From: Vitrella brassicaformis
Lineage: Eukaryota; Sar; Vitrellaceae
Length of the DNA: 64,000 bases
Assembly: GCA_001179505.1 (NCBI GenBank)
Contig: CDMY01000225.1
Span: forward strand, 96,379-160,378
Direction: 5' to 3'
Both the position numbers and the translations under genes were made by a program. The notes beneath the pieces are model-generated. The model worked only from the letters and a program-made list of their open reading frames with translations, was not told the DNA's origin and did no database searches. This document shows positions 36,138-46,670 of this stretch, piece by piece (the first letter of the stretch is position 1; each line of letters begins with the position of its first letter).

Positions 36138-38038
36138 TCACGCCGGCGCCACCCGCTGTTTGTCTGCAGAGGTGTACACAGCCGAGTCGAACATGCGAGA
36201 GACACGTACATTGAGGAAAGGGAAGTGGTCGTGTGTCGCATAGTTTCCGTACCGATGAATGACTGATAGTAGAGAGCTCCGCAGCAGCCGTACTTATCTT
36301 GGTACTTATTATCCGAGGAATTTGCACTCAACCGCGCCTCCAAGTCATCACAATTGCCTGACACCAATGTGTACACGCAGAGAGAGAAGGAGGTGACATC
36401 TATCATGCATGTGGAGCAAGGATTCACCTGGCTCCAGTTCGATTTGAGCTTTGCGCTCCGGAACACGCCCCACGCCAAGGTCACCCTACATGCAGGCAGG
36501 CACAACCGCATGAAAACAGCCCACACCAAAAGGGTATTCGGACTGGTCGACTTACGTCGAGAGGGGGACGTTGGGGCAGCTCCCCAGGCTTTTTGGGCGG
36601 CCCTGTGGGACTCTCGTCCTCCGACTCCGGTGGTGTGAGGTCTCCGCTGCCGCTGCACTCGCCAGGTCTCTTGCGTGTTCCGCCCGGCGCGGGCATCAGA
36701 CTCACAAACTTGTTCCAGCAGAAGCCTTGTGTCGTCTGAATGCAGCAACGACGTGACGTACAATACTGAAGGGGGCGGACACAAGAGAAGCGTTTCTTTC
36801 TCTGCTTACGCGTGAGCAGAGCATCTTGATATAGTCATCTGCAAATCCGCGGGGGGTGCGCTGTCCATTTGCCCGCTTGACTTCAGACCCCATGGAGTTG
36901 AGGATAAGACCTATGTTGGTGAAGAAGCAGCGGTCGGTGCACAGGTTCGCCAAAGGCACCAAAACCGGGTCCAGCGCAGCTGTAAAAGAGGCAGACATTC
37001 AACTTGATCTATTCGCGCTTCTCTGCCGCTATTCGCGCTTCTCTGCCGCTATTCGCGCTTCTCTGCCGCGTGTCTCGCTCACCGTGGTCTTCGACAACCG
37101 CCTCCAGTATCTCCAGGTGATCCTTATACTTGGTCAGGCAATACGTCTCTTCGTCGGCAGCCTGGGCAAATGCCAATGAAAGTCTCCATTCCCATCCCTG
37201 ACCGACCCGCTCACCTACCTTGGCGCACAACGTGTTAAGCGTGCGGATAATCTGCGGATGAGTCAACGGTGTACTCGATATGTTCATCTGTGCCATCATG
37301 AGGTGTTTCTCTGTACCTTGCTTGAACGTGCACAGCCAGGGCCCTTGCCATTAGCGTCTGTGATCCCCTCGTTGAGCGCGTCGACGGCCTGGGCGAAGCA
37401 ACCAGTGCAGATGGCCTCGAGCTTGTCCGAGTCTACAGCTAGCTCGGCCACGTTCGTGAAGTCAGTCACGACAGCAGCGCAGAGTGGATCGTTTCCACCT
37501 ACAGACGACGCGCTTGTGCTTGCAGCTGTGGGTCATGTCTGTCGTTCGAAGCATCTCACCTGCTCCTAGGTTGGTCTGGACGCTGTCGAGTACCGGGCAG
37601 CACCCGGCGTTGCTCATTCCGTCTCTGGAGCACACCGGAGGCTTCAGAGTCAAGCCACCGAACTGTCGAGGATGGAAAGTAGCCCCATCATGTGTGTCGT
37701 CTCTCCGTGCAGCCTGTGTCTCACGACTGTGTAGCAGTGCGTACCACTCCTGTTGAGCGGAGATCGAAATCGAATGCAGCTGCGAGCCCCTTAATCCTCT
37801 GGCGGTCAATGGCGAGGCGGCACGCTCTCGATGGCTGCGTGCGTCAACAGAGACAACAGCCACAAGAGGACGAGAACGACAACGGCAGAAATCCCTCTAG
37901 CGTACTTTCTCCCTATCAGGCTTACCGGCTCGCTGGCGAGGACCCTGCAGACACACAAACAAGGCATTACACCCGAGTGTCCTGCCATCTAGAAAGCCTC
38001 TCTTACATGGTGAGCGAAAGGATGAAGAAGAGAATCAT
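36138..38038 (-). CDS. Secreted cysteine-rich protein
   Basis: The first exon (38038-38007) plus the next give a signal peptide, MILFFILSLTMVLASEP. Further short exons join in phase: RIKGLAAAFDFDLRSTG, then FGGLTLKPPVCSRDG and NAGCCPVLDSVQTNLGA, then NDPLCAAVVTDFTNVAELAV with LEAICTGCFAQAVDAL, then IIRTLNTLCAK, then EETYCLTKYKDHLEILE. These are followed by VPLANLCTDRCFFTNIGLIL, a Pro/Glu-rich exon (GDLTPPESEDESPTGPPKKP), and NCDDLEARLSANSS ending KYGCCGALYYQSF. The stop is at 36138. Paired Cys residues (CC, CxxC) spaced along an otherwise helical chain suggest a disulfide-bonded extracellular protein. No membrane anchor is left after splicing. One intron contains a 20-base tandem triplication at 37011-37070. 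Family not recognised. Confidence 0.6.
37011..37070. repeat. Three tandem copies of a 20-base unit
   Basis: The unit attcgcgcttctctgccgct is repeated three times, with the last base changed in the third copy. It lies in an intron of the Cys-rich gene. Confidence 0.9.
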
Positions 38039-38129
38039 CACACCAGGCACCAAGGCGGATCCCACGCCTGCCTCACGGCCCCTAAGGGAGAACATACAGC
38101 ACACCCACCCATCTGCCATGCAGATGCAT

Positions 38130-41100
38130 TCATTCTTCCGCGTGTCCGTACGTCTGCATGACGAAGGCCAGAGACGAAATTGCGAGCGCCAGGGACGTGA
38201 TCAATGATGTGCTGATGGCCGATGCACCCGACTCCTCGTCGGATTCGTCAGGCTCCTCTGTTGAGCTCGAGCTGTGGTCTGGATCGGAATCAACGGAGAA
38301 GTATTCGGGATTTATGTCGGGCTCCTCGAAGACTTGCTCTACGATAGCCGCAGGTGGTATCTCCTCGTCTGTGGTTACCCCGATGACGCCCTCGACCACA
38401 TTGTCTATGTCGTCTGTTTCGTCGAGAGCCGTAGCAAAGCTGTTGTCTAGTTCCCCAGACGATTCAGCCATGGTGAGCGCGACGTCCAGGCCGTCATCGG
38501 TCGCACCGACTGTCTGGATGACACTCGTTATGTCCACAGATGCCTGGAGGTAGGAGACATGGAGACACCACCGTGTGTGTGGCTGTGTCTCATGGCCAGG
38601 TCGTACGACTCACGTCCTCATTATTGAGTCTGCGCAGAAAAAAGGTTTTGGCGCGGATCAGGCGTCTCACTTGGACATTCTCGTCGCATGTCGGACTTTC
38701 CATGCAGCTCTCGAGATTGTGCGACCCCACGCAAAACGAAAAGTCGCCTGCGCGGCAAACCAAGGACATTAACAATACAAGCATAGTGTGCAAAAACTGA
38801 TGACTTACAGCCATCACAGCTTATCGATGTCGCCATGTTCTGCCGCAGGTTTTTGGCGAGGGCCTATAATATGAGAAAGGACAATGGAAAAGAGCAGACA
38901 GGGGTTGCGAATGGGACCTGGCTGATGGCACAGTTGCGTTGATTAGTGAGTTTGTCCCTCGACATGCCGCTGATGGTGGTCTTCACTTCATACTTGCGAA
39001 TCTCAGTCAGCTCGTCACAGCCGACGAACAGCTGCATTTGAGAGAGACAAGAAATACCAATTCAAACACGGGAGACTATCTAGGATTCTCCTCAGCTTCT
39101 CTTGCCTGAGAGCAGCCGCCCTTTGCAGGAGGGGGACTCTGCATCCGTCGCACAAAGGAGGCACCGTACCATTTGAAAAGATCTCCCTCCCTTCTACGAT
39201 TGGCTTACAGGTTTGGTCCATTCTCCTTTGCTTGGTGGCGGTTTAAGTGTGGGGCGGGGGGGAGGAGGTGTCGGCAGTTGGATGGAAGGCGGCGCAGGAG
39301 GTCGGCCAGGCTGGTAGAAGTCTCTAAGTGCCTGAGCGCTCTCTGCGGTTGTCTTCTTGACAACAGAAGACAAATCTGGTATGTCAGGACAGCTTTCTTG
39401 TAAAGCTGCGGCAAACTCAGGATCCTTCTGAGTCAGTTCGTTGACATCCCAGCTGAACCAGTCATGGACAGTATTGCACTGCTCCAAGTTGAGTCGAAAC
39501 GTTTCTGATTGCATAGAATCGACAACAAGTCACGGGCCAGGGGTGGCGTGTTTTGCTCTTACTTTCATTCCCGTCTTCATACAGGAAGTCGACTAGCCCG
39601 GCTGTCGATTCTTGGCATTCACCAGACCTTCTCCCCCATCTCCCCATTTCGTGGTTGCAAACGAGCTTGCAGAAGCTATCCGCAAAGCAGCCTCTAGTGT
39701 CGACAGTCTATCGAAGCGACACATGTCCTCAATAATCAAGACAATGATACCCTTGCTTGTCTTCACTAACCGTATTGCCAGACGTTCTATCGTATGTCCG
39801 ATATCTGGAGCACCATTCATAAATAAGTGATCGATTACTGATCAAGGAATATCGCAGGCATCGATCCGAGTGCAGATAACGGAGCTCCTGATATCACCAG
39901 TGGACAAAGACCAGTCACAGCAATCAGTCTTCTATGTCGGGTAATATACTTACCGGATGCTTGTAGGGACTTTTCGCATTCATGTCGCAGTGGCCAAAGG
40001 GAAGAGACGACCCGGGGTTCAGTCCATACCAGAAGTAATTAAAATGGCAGTCGTCCGTATTACATGTCTGGTCCCAACATCGGTGGTCAATGGGCGGTCG
40101 GTAGTAGTCAGGGGGGTAGCCTGGCTCTGGGTCGACAACCGGGGGTGGTGTCCTGTATTCCTCCGATCCGTTTGCTGCTGCCGTCTGTTTGATGTACATG
40201 GTCGCATTGTGGGTCGCATTGTACACGCATGTCTCGTTGGCTTTCTTAGTGAGAGCAATACACTTGGCAGCTGGCCCTGTGTGGTGTGAACAGTGTAAAT
40301 GAAGGGAGTCGCTCAATGTGCACATAAGAAGCCACTCAGTCTTATGCAGCCCACCGCATTCACTTGCATCCTCTTTAAATGCTTTCGCAATTGTGTCTGC
40401 CGTTGGGAAACAGGGTAAGTAGTACATGTCTCCTGTCTTGTCAGTACAGTGCTCTGATGAGAAAGATAGTCTTCTTATTGGTCTCACAGCGGGAGAGAGT
40501 GTGTTGCGCCTTTGTGTCATGCAAATCTCACTCTTGCTTCTGCATGTTTTCTTGTCATGGGTCTTTAAGCAATCATACCTGCGCACATCAGCGAGGAGAT
40601 CAAAGGGCTGTCATTACGATTATCCCCTGTCACCTACTCCCTGCCCACATACCACTTTCTGGCTTCAGGGCATTTCGTCGGATCTCCATTGCTGGCCACG
40701 TAAAGAGCCAGAGTGCTAGCCTTGATATCACAAGGCCACTCTCGCCATCTGTATGGGTCTTGGACCCACTGACAGTCATCGACGGCCTCGCATACACTTC
40801 GTGTTGCGGCGCTATGGCAAGCCGGCAAGATGCCGCAATCTAGAATGTGGCCCAGTTTGTGTAGCTGTGAACAGTGCAATACACATGCGGTATGGTGGTC
40901 TGTAAGATGACTTGTCATTGCCTTCATGTAAGTTTGTGCGCCTTACGAGGGCAAATTTCTCGTAGTATCTGAGCGAAATCGAAGAACAATGGTTACCAAT
41001 GCTAAGTGCCCACTCGTTGTAGCTGTGCACTCACATGTCGAATGATTGAGGGACGCAGAAGTCGAAAGGGTAGTTAAATCCCTTGCAGCGTGGACCTAAG

Positions 41101-41669
41101 AAGCCGAACCCATGCACACGTGCTTCCGTCCGTCCCCTATTTCACGACATACCGTCGATTGAATAAGAATAACACTTTCCCGAGTCTCTCTTGAGGCACT
41201 GAGAATCAGACCACATGAGAAGTGACAGGAGACTCATGTGCCCCACCTCTGTGGCATTAGCCGCGATTGGGCCTTGTGCTTCGAGCTCTGCCAGCTTGGC
41301 CTTGCACGCAAAGGGGGGGGCCGGGGGAAGGGATGGCTCCTCGGCCGGAGGTTCAGGCGAGATATCGAGTGGCGGTTCGACAATCTCGTCGACTTGTAGC
41401 TGTCGTGTGCAGTTGGCGCCCGTACAAGGAGGGCGTGGCTCATCGTCGGTGCAATTGGTCGAGTCGCTCTCGTTGCATTTGCCGGGAGGGGGCCTGTCAG
41501 GGTAGTCAGGCGGCACGTATGGAGGCCGCGAAGGGGGTGGAACGTAAGCCACAGTCTCGCAGAGAGGGAAGGAGTCACAGAAGGTGTCGTCGCCTTCCCA
41601 CGCTTTCCAGGCCAAAACGAGGCGCAAGGGACCAGAGATGAGGGCCACGACCACCAGGTACAACTTCAT
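38130..41669 (-). CDS. Cysteine-rich, N-glycosylatable surface protein with C-terminal hydrophobic anchor
   Basis: The start at 41669 gives a signal peptide (MKLYLVVVALISGPLRLVLA), then a Pro-rich stalk with N-glycosylation sites. Exons then join in phase: RCKGFNYPFDFCVPQSFD, then YYEKFAL with LHKLGHILDCGILPACHS, then YDCLKTHDKKTCRSK. Next come a large exon with CTDKTGDMYYLPCFPT and several NAT sites, then TRGCFADSFCKLVCNHEMG, then NLEQCNTVHDWFSWDVNELT and a Pro-rich stretch, then LFVGCDELTEIRKYEVKTTI, then SISCDGC with DFSFCVGSHNLESCMES. The last exon is acidic and Ser-rich and ends with one hydrophobic segment (ITSLALAISSLAFVMQTYG) five residues before the stop at 38130. This is a type I membrane or lipid-anchored extracellular protein. 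It lies 92 bases upstream of the second Cys-rich gene in the same orientation. Family not recognised. Confidence 0.6.
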
Positions 41670-42289
41670 TTCGGAAAACAGGAAAGGGTGACCGTCGCGA
41701 CGGGGGGCAGTGGGGGCATGCTGTTAAATAGGGAAGAGAACCTTGCTTGTGCTCTGGGGAAAGTCGCCTATTCGTTGAGCGGACACTGGCAGACAGACAT
41801 TGCGGACAGGCCTTCTGGCTGCTTCTGGCCGGCTTGGTGAATGGCCTTTCCGTGTGTGAGCCTCTCTGCTGCTGTTCTCTCCTCTCTGTGTGTGAACCGT
41901 TGCAACGCACGTGGTGCGCACTCCGGCCCGGGTTGCAGAAGGGCAGCAGCAAACACGCAGGGACACGAATATGACACGGGAGGGGCTGTATGTGTGTGTG
42001 TGTGGCACTGGTAGGCACTGAGTGTGGCAGATGGATGCATTCACTCACGCGGACACAGACAGGATGCATCACGCACAGCTATGCAGCAGTATGCAGCAGT
42101 CCTCTATCGGGTGCGTGTCATTCGCACGCAAAGACACACCCCAATGGATGGATAGATTGATGGATGGGGGCATGAGCAAGACCTCCCCCCTGACCGGAGG
42201 GAGGTCTCATGCTCTTGACCGTAGCATTGAGTCCGCACATGAGCATTGCATTGATTGATGTCTTTCAGCCACCGTTTTGTCTGTTCATC
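41670..42289. other. Intergenic region between the Cys-rich gene and channel copy D
   Basis: No gene is seen. This is the promoter side of the Cys-rich gene and the 3' flank of copy D. It holds the 42179-42207 hairpin. Confidence 0.5.
42179..42207 (-). terminator. GC-rich hairpin just after channel copy D
   Basis: A perfect 9-base stem (agacctccc at 42179-42187 with gggaggtct at 42199-42207) has an 11-base loop and further partial pairing outside (catgagc with gctcatg-like). It lies about 85 bases past the stop codon, in the 3' UTR or termination zone. A termination role is inferred only. Confidence 0.35.
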
Positions 42290-45200
42290 TCATCGTATGT
42301 TCCTCTTTATCTGTGTCTCCATCTCCCCCAGCCGCCTGTCCACCTGTGTCAGCCGCTCGTCCATCTGCATCTGTCGCTCGTCCATCTGCCTCAGTCGTTT
42401 GTCCATTCCCTGTAAGACTGAGTGGATAAGAGAGCAACAAGCACGTGGCATGCAAGATTCCAAGGCTGGTCTTCTCCATCTGTTGCATGTATCCGCCTTG
42501 TCTCACCTGTCATGATGTCAGGAGAAGTCGCGTTGTGGGAATCTGCCGCCGCTATCCACGCGTCGATGCTGTCCTTCGAAAACGTCTTCGAAACTCGTGC
42601 GACTGTGGCTGTGGCAACTCCTGGATGCTGAGAGACTCCGAATGCCTTCTCCACGGCAATACAACAGAATGTGGACAGTGCTTTCTTTGTTTCTGTTCTT
42701 ACTTGGAGTACAAAGCCCAGGAAGAAGAATAGTATGGTGAATGGGGTCACAATGGTGAGAACAATGGCGTTCCACAGACTTTGGAAGAAGTCTCCCGTTC
42801 GAGTGTAGCGGTGCAGACTTCTGCTAAAGAAACAGGGACAGTCCTTGTTCTGGAGATAGTCTCTCTTCTGAAGCGAGAGTAAAACGCGTTCCACAGCGCA
42901 ATAAAGGAAAGCCGGTGTGAAGGCGACGGTAAAGAGGAACGCGTCGATGAGGGAATACAGAGCCACCATGGACCAAAAGGTGACGCGGCAGAGCCTTGAC
43001 TGACATCCCCTGATGAAAGACGCGAAATGGCGCAAGGGGGCTGACCCACAGAAAGCTGCAACATACAATGTAAAGCCACGTGTACAGCTCTGCGGTTCAA
43101 CGAGCGCATGGCGATTCTCGTAGCCGTGTCGCACTGACCGATGAGGTTGAATGGCGGCGGCAGGCGCTCGTGCTTTGGCATATTCAGGTACTCATTCAAC
43201 ACGCGAACCCGCAGCAGCCTGCGCTCATTGACAAAGGGAGAGAGAGACACGTCGCTCTGCCTCTGACGCCTCTTTGTCATCCATCTGTCTGTCCCTCTTT
43301 GTTTGTACTGGTATTGAGAGGTTTGTTTCTCCTCGATGGCCGCATACGTCGACGCCTGACGCAGACAGAAGGGACATGAATTGAGCGCCTGCATGATACC
43401 CTCGTGTCTCTCTCACCATAATCGCGATAAGGAGGTTGAGCTATTGAAGCCGGCAGACAGAGAGACAGACAAAGGGAGTCCTTGAATGTTGCTGAGTGCC
43501 TGAGTGGTTTTGACGTACGAGAATGATGGAGGAGAGGATGACGTATGTGAACAGCAGGACGGCCCCCAGCGTGTCGTGGCTCTCTATGGCGTTGGTCAGC
43601 GCCTCACTGAACTCACCAAGACCCGCGTAAAAACTGCACAACACCACAAGACGGAGAGAGGCAGGTGTCCCGTTCCTCTGTGTCTTCTCATGAGCTCCCA
43701 TGCGCACAGAGTGAGTGTGGCTTTGGGGAAGGAGCCGAAGTACTGGTGGTCTTCGTCGGACGAGAGGACGGTGAAGACGCCCGCGAAGACCAGCAGGATG
43801 TAGATGTACAGCAGTAGAAAATTCCGGATGTCCGACAGCATCTTCACCACCGCACTGACCCACGGACAAGCACATGACACACAGATGGAAGCAGGAGGGT
43901 ATCAGGACAGGAGCGTCCGCTTACAGAATGAGTGGTCCGGCGACGGAAAAAGTAATGCTGACGACTTGCAGGAGACGGAGCGCAAAGAGCAGCGCTATAA
44001 CGATCCCTGAGCTCACTTCCGCCTCGGCAGAGTAGCCCAGGAAGTGGACGGCAATGAAGGCAGCGATTGACACCGCCGCAGCACAGTCGAGGTTGTTCCT
44101 GCAGCCATGTATGCACGCCCCCACACGCCGACAGCACACATAAAGCCGCCAGCACGGCTGGCTCTTCACCCACCATGAGTCGGCCCAGTACGCTGCCTTC
44201 AGGCGGATGCCCTGCACACACACAGACGATAACATATGTCATAGTTTTCAGTCAGGCGTGTCTCCTCTCGTCTGTCTCACTTGGAAGGCCTCCTGTAAAA
44301 TGAAGCCGATGCCGGTCAGCACTGCACCCCACAGCCACACCCCCGCCATCATCATGCCGCTGTCTCCCTTGATCGACTCGATGTGCAGCAGCACAAAGGC
44401 CACCCTGAGAACACGCACAGAAGAGGTGCCATGCGCTCTCTCTGCCTTCATCGTTGTGCCTGGCTGCAGCCTTACATCAGCAGCATTGACAGCACGCGGC
44501 TGAAGAATGCACTCCGAGGTGAAAACTCTACCGCGCAAAACTTCGCCGCGTTGGGTAGACATCTGGCGGTAATGTCGTTGAAGTAATAGGACTGCTGCCA
44601 GCGATGTGTTATGAGAGAGACGCAGTTGGCTACCGCAATCAGCACAAAGGAGTGAGTCGAATGACAGAGAGAGGACTTAATTGTGCGGCTTACCTTGGGT
44701 GACGACTTCTAGTGGCTCAGCGGCTTCAAGCAGCTCAAGGAACTTCTCCTCACCGCCTTTGAGTGACTCTTTGAACTCTTTTTCTCGCGTATCGGTGCAG
44801 AAGCGCGCTGTAATAGCCTGAAAGGACGCGAATATACACAGCGAATAAATGGAATCTTCTCCATTACCTCGAGCCACCCGGCTACCTCTGCAAGGTCACT
44901 GCACAATCCGACAGACGGATCCATGCTGGTCGCTTTCTCTCTTCAATCCTACTCTGTGAGCGAGTCCTGTGGTCGTGAAGCCATCAATTTGCGGAAGATA
45001 GTGCACCAGCGAAGAGTGTCGAGGCCGGGCGACTGGGATCGCCTCAGGCACTCTACGAAGCCGTGTTTCGCGCAAGCAACAGCGTCGGGAAGGAGCTCTG
45101 GCTGCCGCAACACGCTCTCGAGCTTCTGGTCATTTGTCCCCAGGAGCTCCATAGCGACCGCCCCAGCCACGGCAAACATCGCACCAACGAATTTTGGGTC

Positions 45201-46259
45201 GTTTGCCCTCACATAGCTTTCCTCGAGGGCAAAATCGAGAGGCGTCCTTCCGTACTGTCAGAGTCACATAACCAGGGACAATACCGAGAAATGCCTCGGC
45301 GCAGTGCAGCCTACCTTGTTTTTGATCCTCAAGAGCTGTGGGTTCACCCTTAGCATCCACTCCACCACATCGACATGGCGATTCCCTGCAGGAGAACACA
45401 AAGAGACACGTTGAAGACTCATGCCCTTGTGGTTGTCATTTGCAGAAGTGAATGACCTGCTGCCCGATGAAGAGGCGTCCAGCCATCCTACAGACACAAA
45501 ATGGAGAAGACATCTGTCAGCTGTTCAATGCACCAGTCGACATTCCTTTATCCTTACGTTGTCCCGAGCTTCCAGCAGTTCCTTTCCGCCCCACTCGACA
45601 AACTTCTCCACAACACCAACTGACCCTTTTCGTGCTGCCCAATGAAGAGGCGTGTCGCCATCCTACAGTCACAGCATGAAGACAGCAGTGAAGACATCGG
45701 TCGGCCAATGGGCAGAATGAGTGTAATTGTCGAGCACGATACCCCATCTTTCAGGTTGAGCAGGTGGCGTCGGTTGTCCAGCAGCACCTCAAACACCGCC
45801 ACAGACGAACTTCGCCCTGAGGAGCACACACAGGGGCCACTCAGCTGCATCATCATGTTTGTGTCGTGATGTAAAGAGGCGTACATGCGGCATAGTGGAT
45901 GGCAGAGTCATGATGGTAGCCGTATCCAGTCGTCAGCACTTTCTCGGTTTGCTCAGGCGACAGACCGTCGAGGGCCTTCCGCAGGCCCTCCACATCTGAC
46001 GCATCGATGGCTTTCTTGATGCTGTCTTTCAGTGCATCTGTCGCTTCCCACTCGTCGGCGGCCGGAGCGCCCACCAGGGGGACCTGCAGACGACACACAG
46101 ACGTCCGAGAGGCCTGAGAGTCGACTGACACCAACACACCTGCTCGAAGCGTCTCGGTGCCTTGGTGATGTCATCGGTGACGTCAGGCAGCTGGGGCTCC
46201 ATCATCCCTTGGCCATCGTCCAGCAGCAGAGGAATGTGCTCACTCGAGGCCGACGCCAT
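42290..46259 (-). CDS. Ankyrin/TRPV-like cation channel, copy D (intact by eye)
   Basis: The best full-length copy. The N-terminus MASASSEHIPLLL at 46259 is followed by ankyrin units (VFEVLLDNRRHLLNL, GDTPLHWAARKG with VVEKFVEWGGKELLEAR, GWTPLHRAA, VVEWMLRVNPQLL, GRTPLDFAL), a helical linker ending QDSLT, and six membrane segments. These include AFFSRVLSMLLMVAFVLL, LWGAVLTGIGFIL, AAFIAVHFLGY, IVIALLFALRLLQ and LLLYIYILLVFAGVF. The pore loop has GLGEF (43609-43623), then S6 ending LLNLLIAIM and the post-S6 motif LPPPFNLI. Two extra hydrophobic segments follow (LIDAFLFTVAFTPAFLYC and IVTPFTILFFFLGFVL), separated by a Cys-containing insert absent from A to C. The tail is a heptad-like coiled coil (QMDERQMQMDERLTQ). 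Ankyrin-TRP channels of the TRPV/TRPA type are tetrameric cation channels gated by lipids, stretch or chemicals. Stimulus unknown here. Confidence 0.78.
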
Positions 46260-46670
46260 CTGCAGTGGACAGACAGACGCACACAGACACCACTCGTCGG
46301 AGGCAGCCGCTGGTCACTGTGCCACAAGGGCATTGCAGGGTGACCTTGGGATGGTCTGTCTGTGTGTGGTGGATGGCCTGCTGTGCGGCAGCGTCGCCCT
46401 CGTCGACTCGCGGCAGCTGGATGTAGCACGCCTCATCAACACCGCTGGGGCGTCTGTGGCCGTCTCTCACACTGTCGCCCTCTTGGCCCTGCACACGGGG
46501 GCTGCGCTGCGTGTGCAGCAAACCCCACATCTTCCCGGACGGGGCTATCCCGGCGGAGACGCCCAGCCCACAATTTGCGCCCCCTGCTGCATGTGCGAGC
46601 TGGGAAGAATCATTCCGCTCAGATATAACACTGTTTCCATCGCCTCCCGCTGTGCCCTTCGACTCATCCC

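Noticed and set aside
37806..37950. A hydrophobic C-terminus (ISAVVVLVLLWLLSLLTH) after the signal-peptide exon of the Cys-rich gene
   Set aside because: Splicing at the gtaagc donor into the exon starting RIKGLAAAF gives a long in-phase protein. The hydrophobic frame is intron.
39924..40586. A possible gene end after the exon ending SPYKHP
   Set aside because: The stop is reached only by reading through a good gtaagt donor. The next exons (YRTYDRTSGNT, then TRGCFADSFCKLVC) join in phase.
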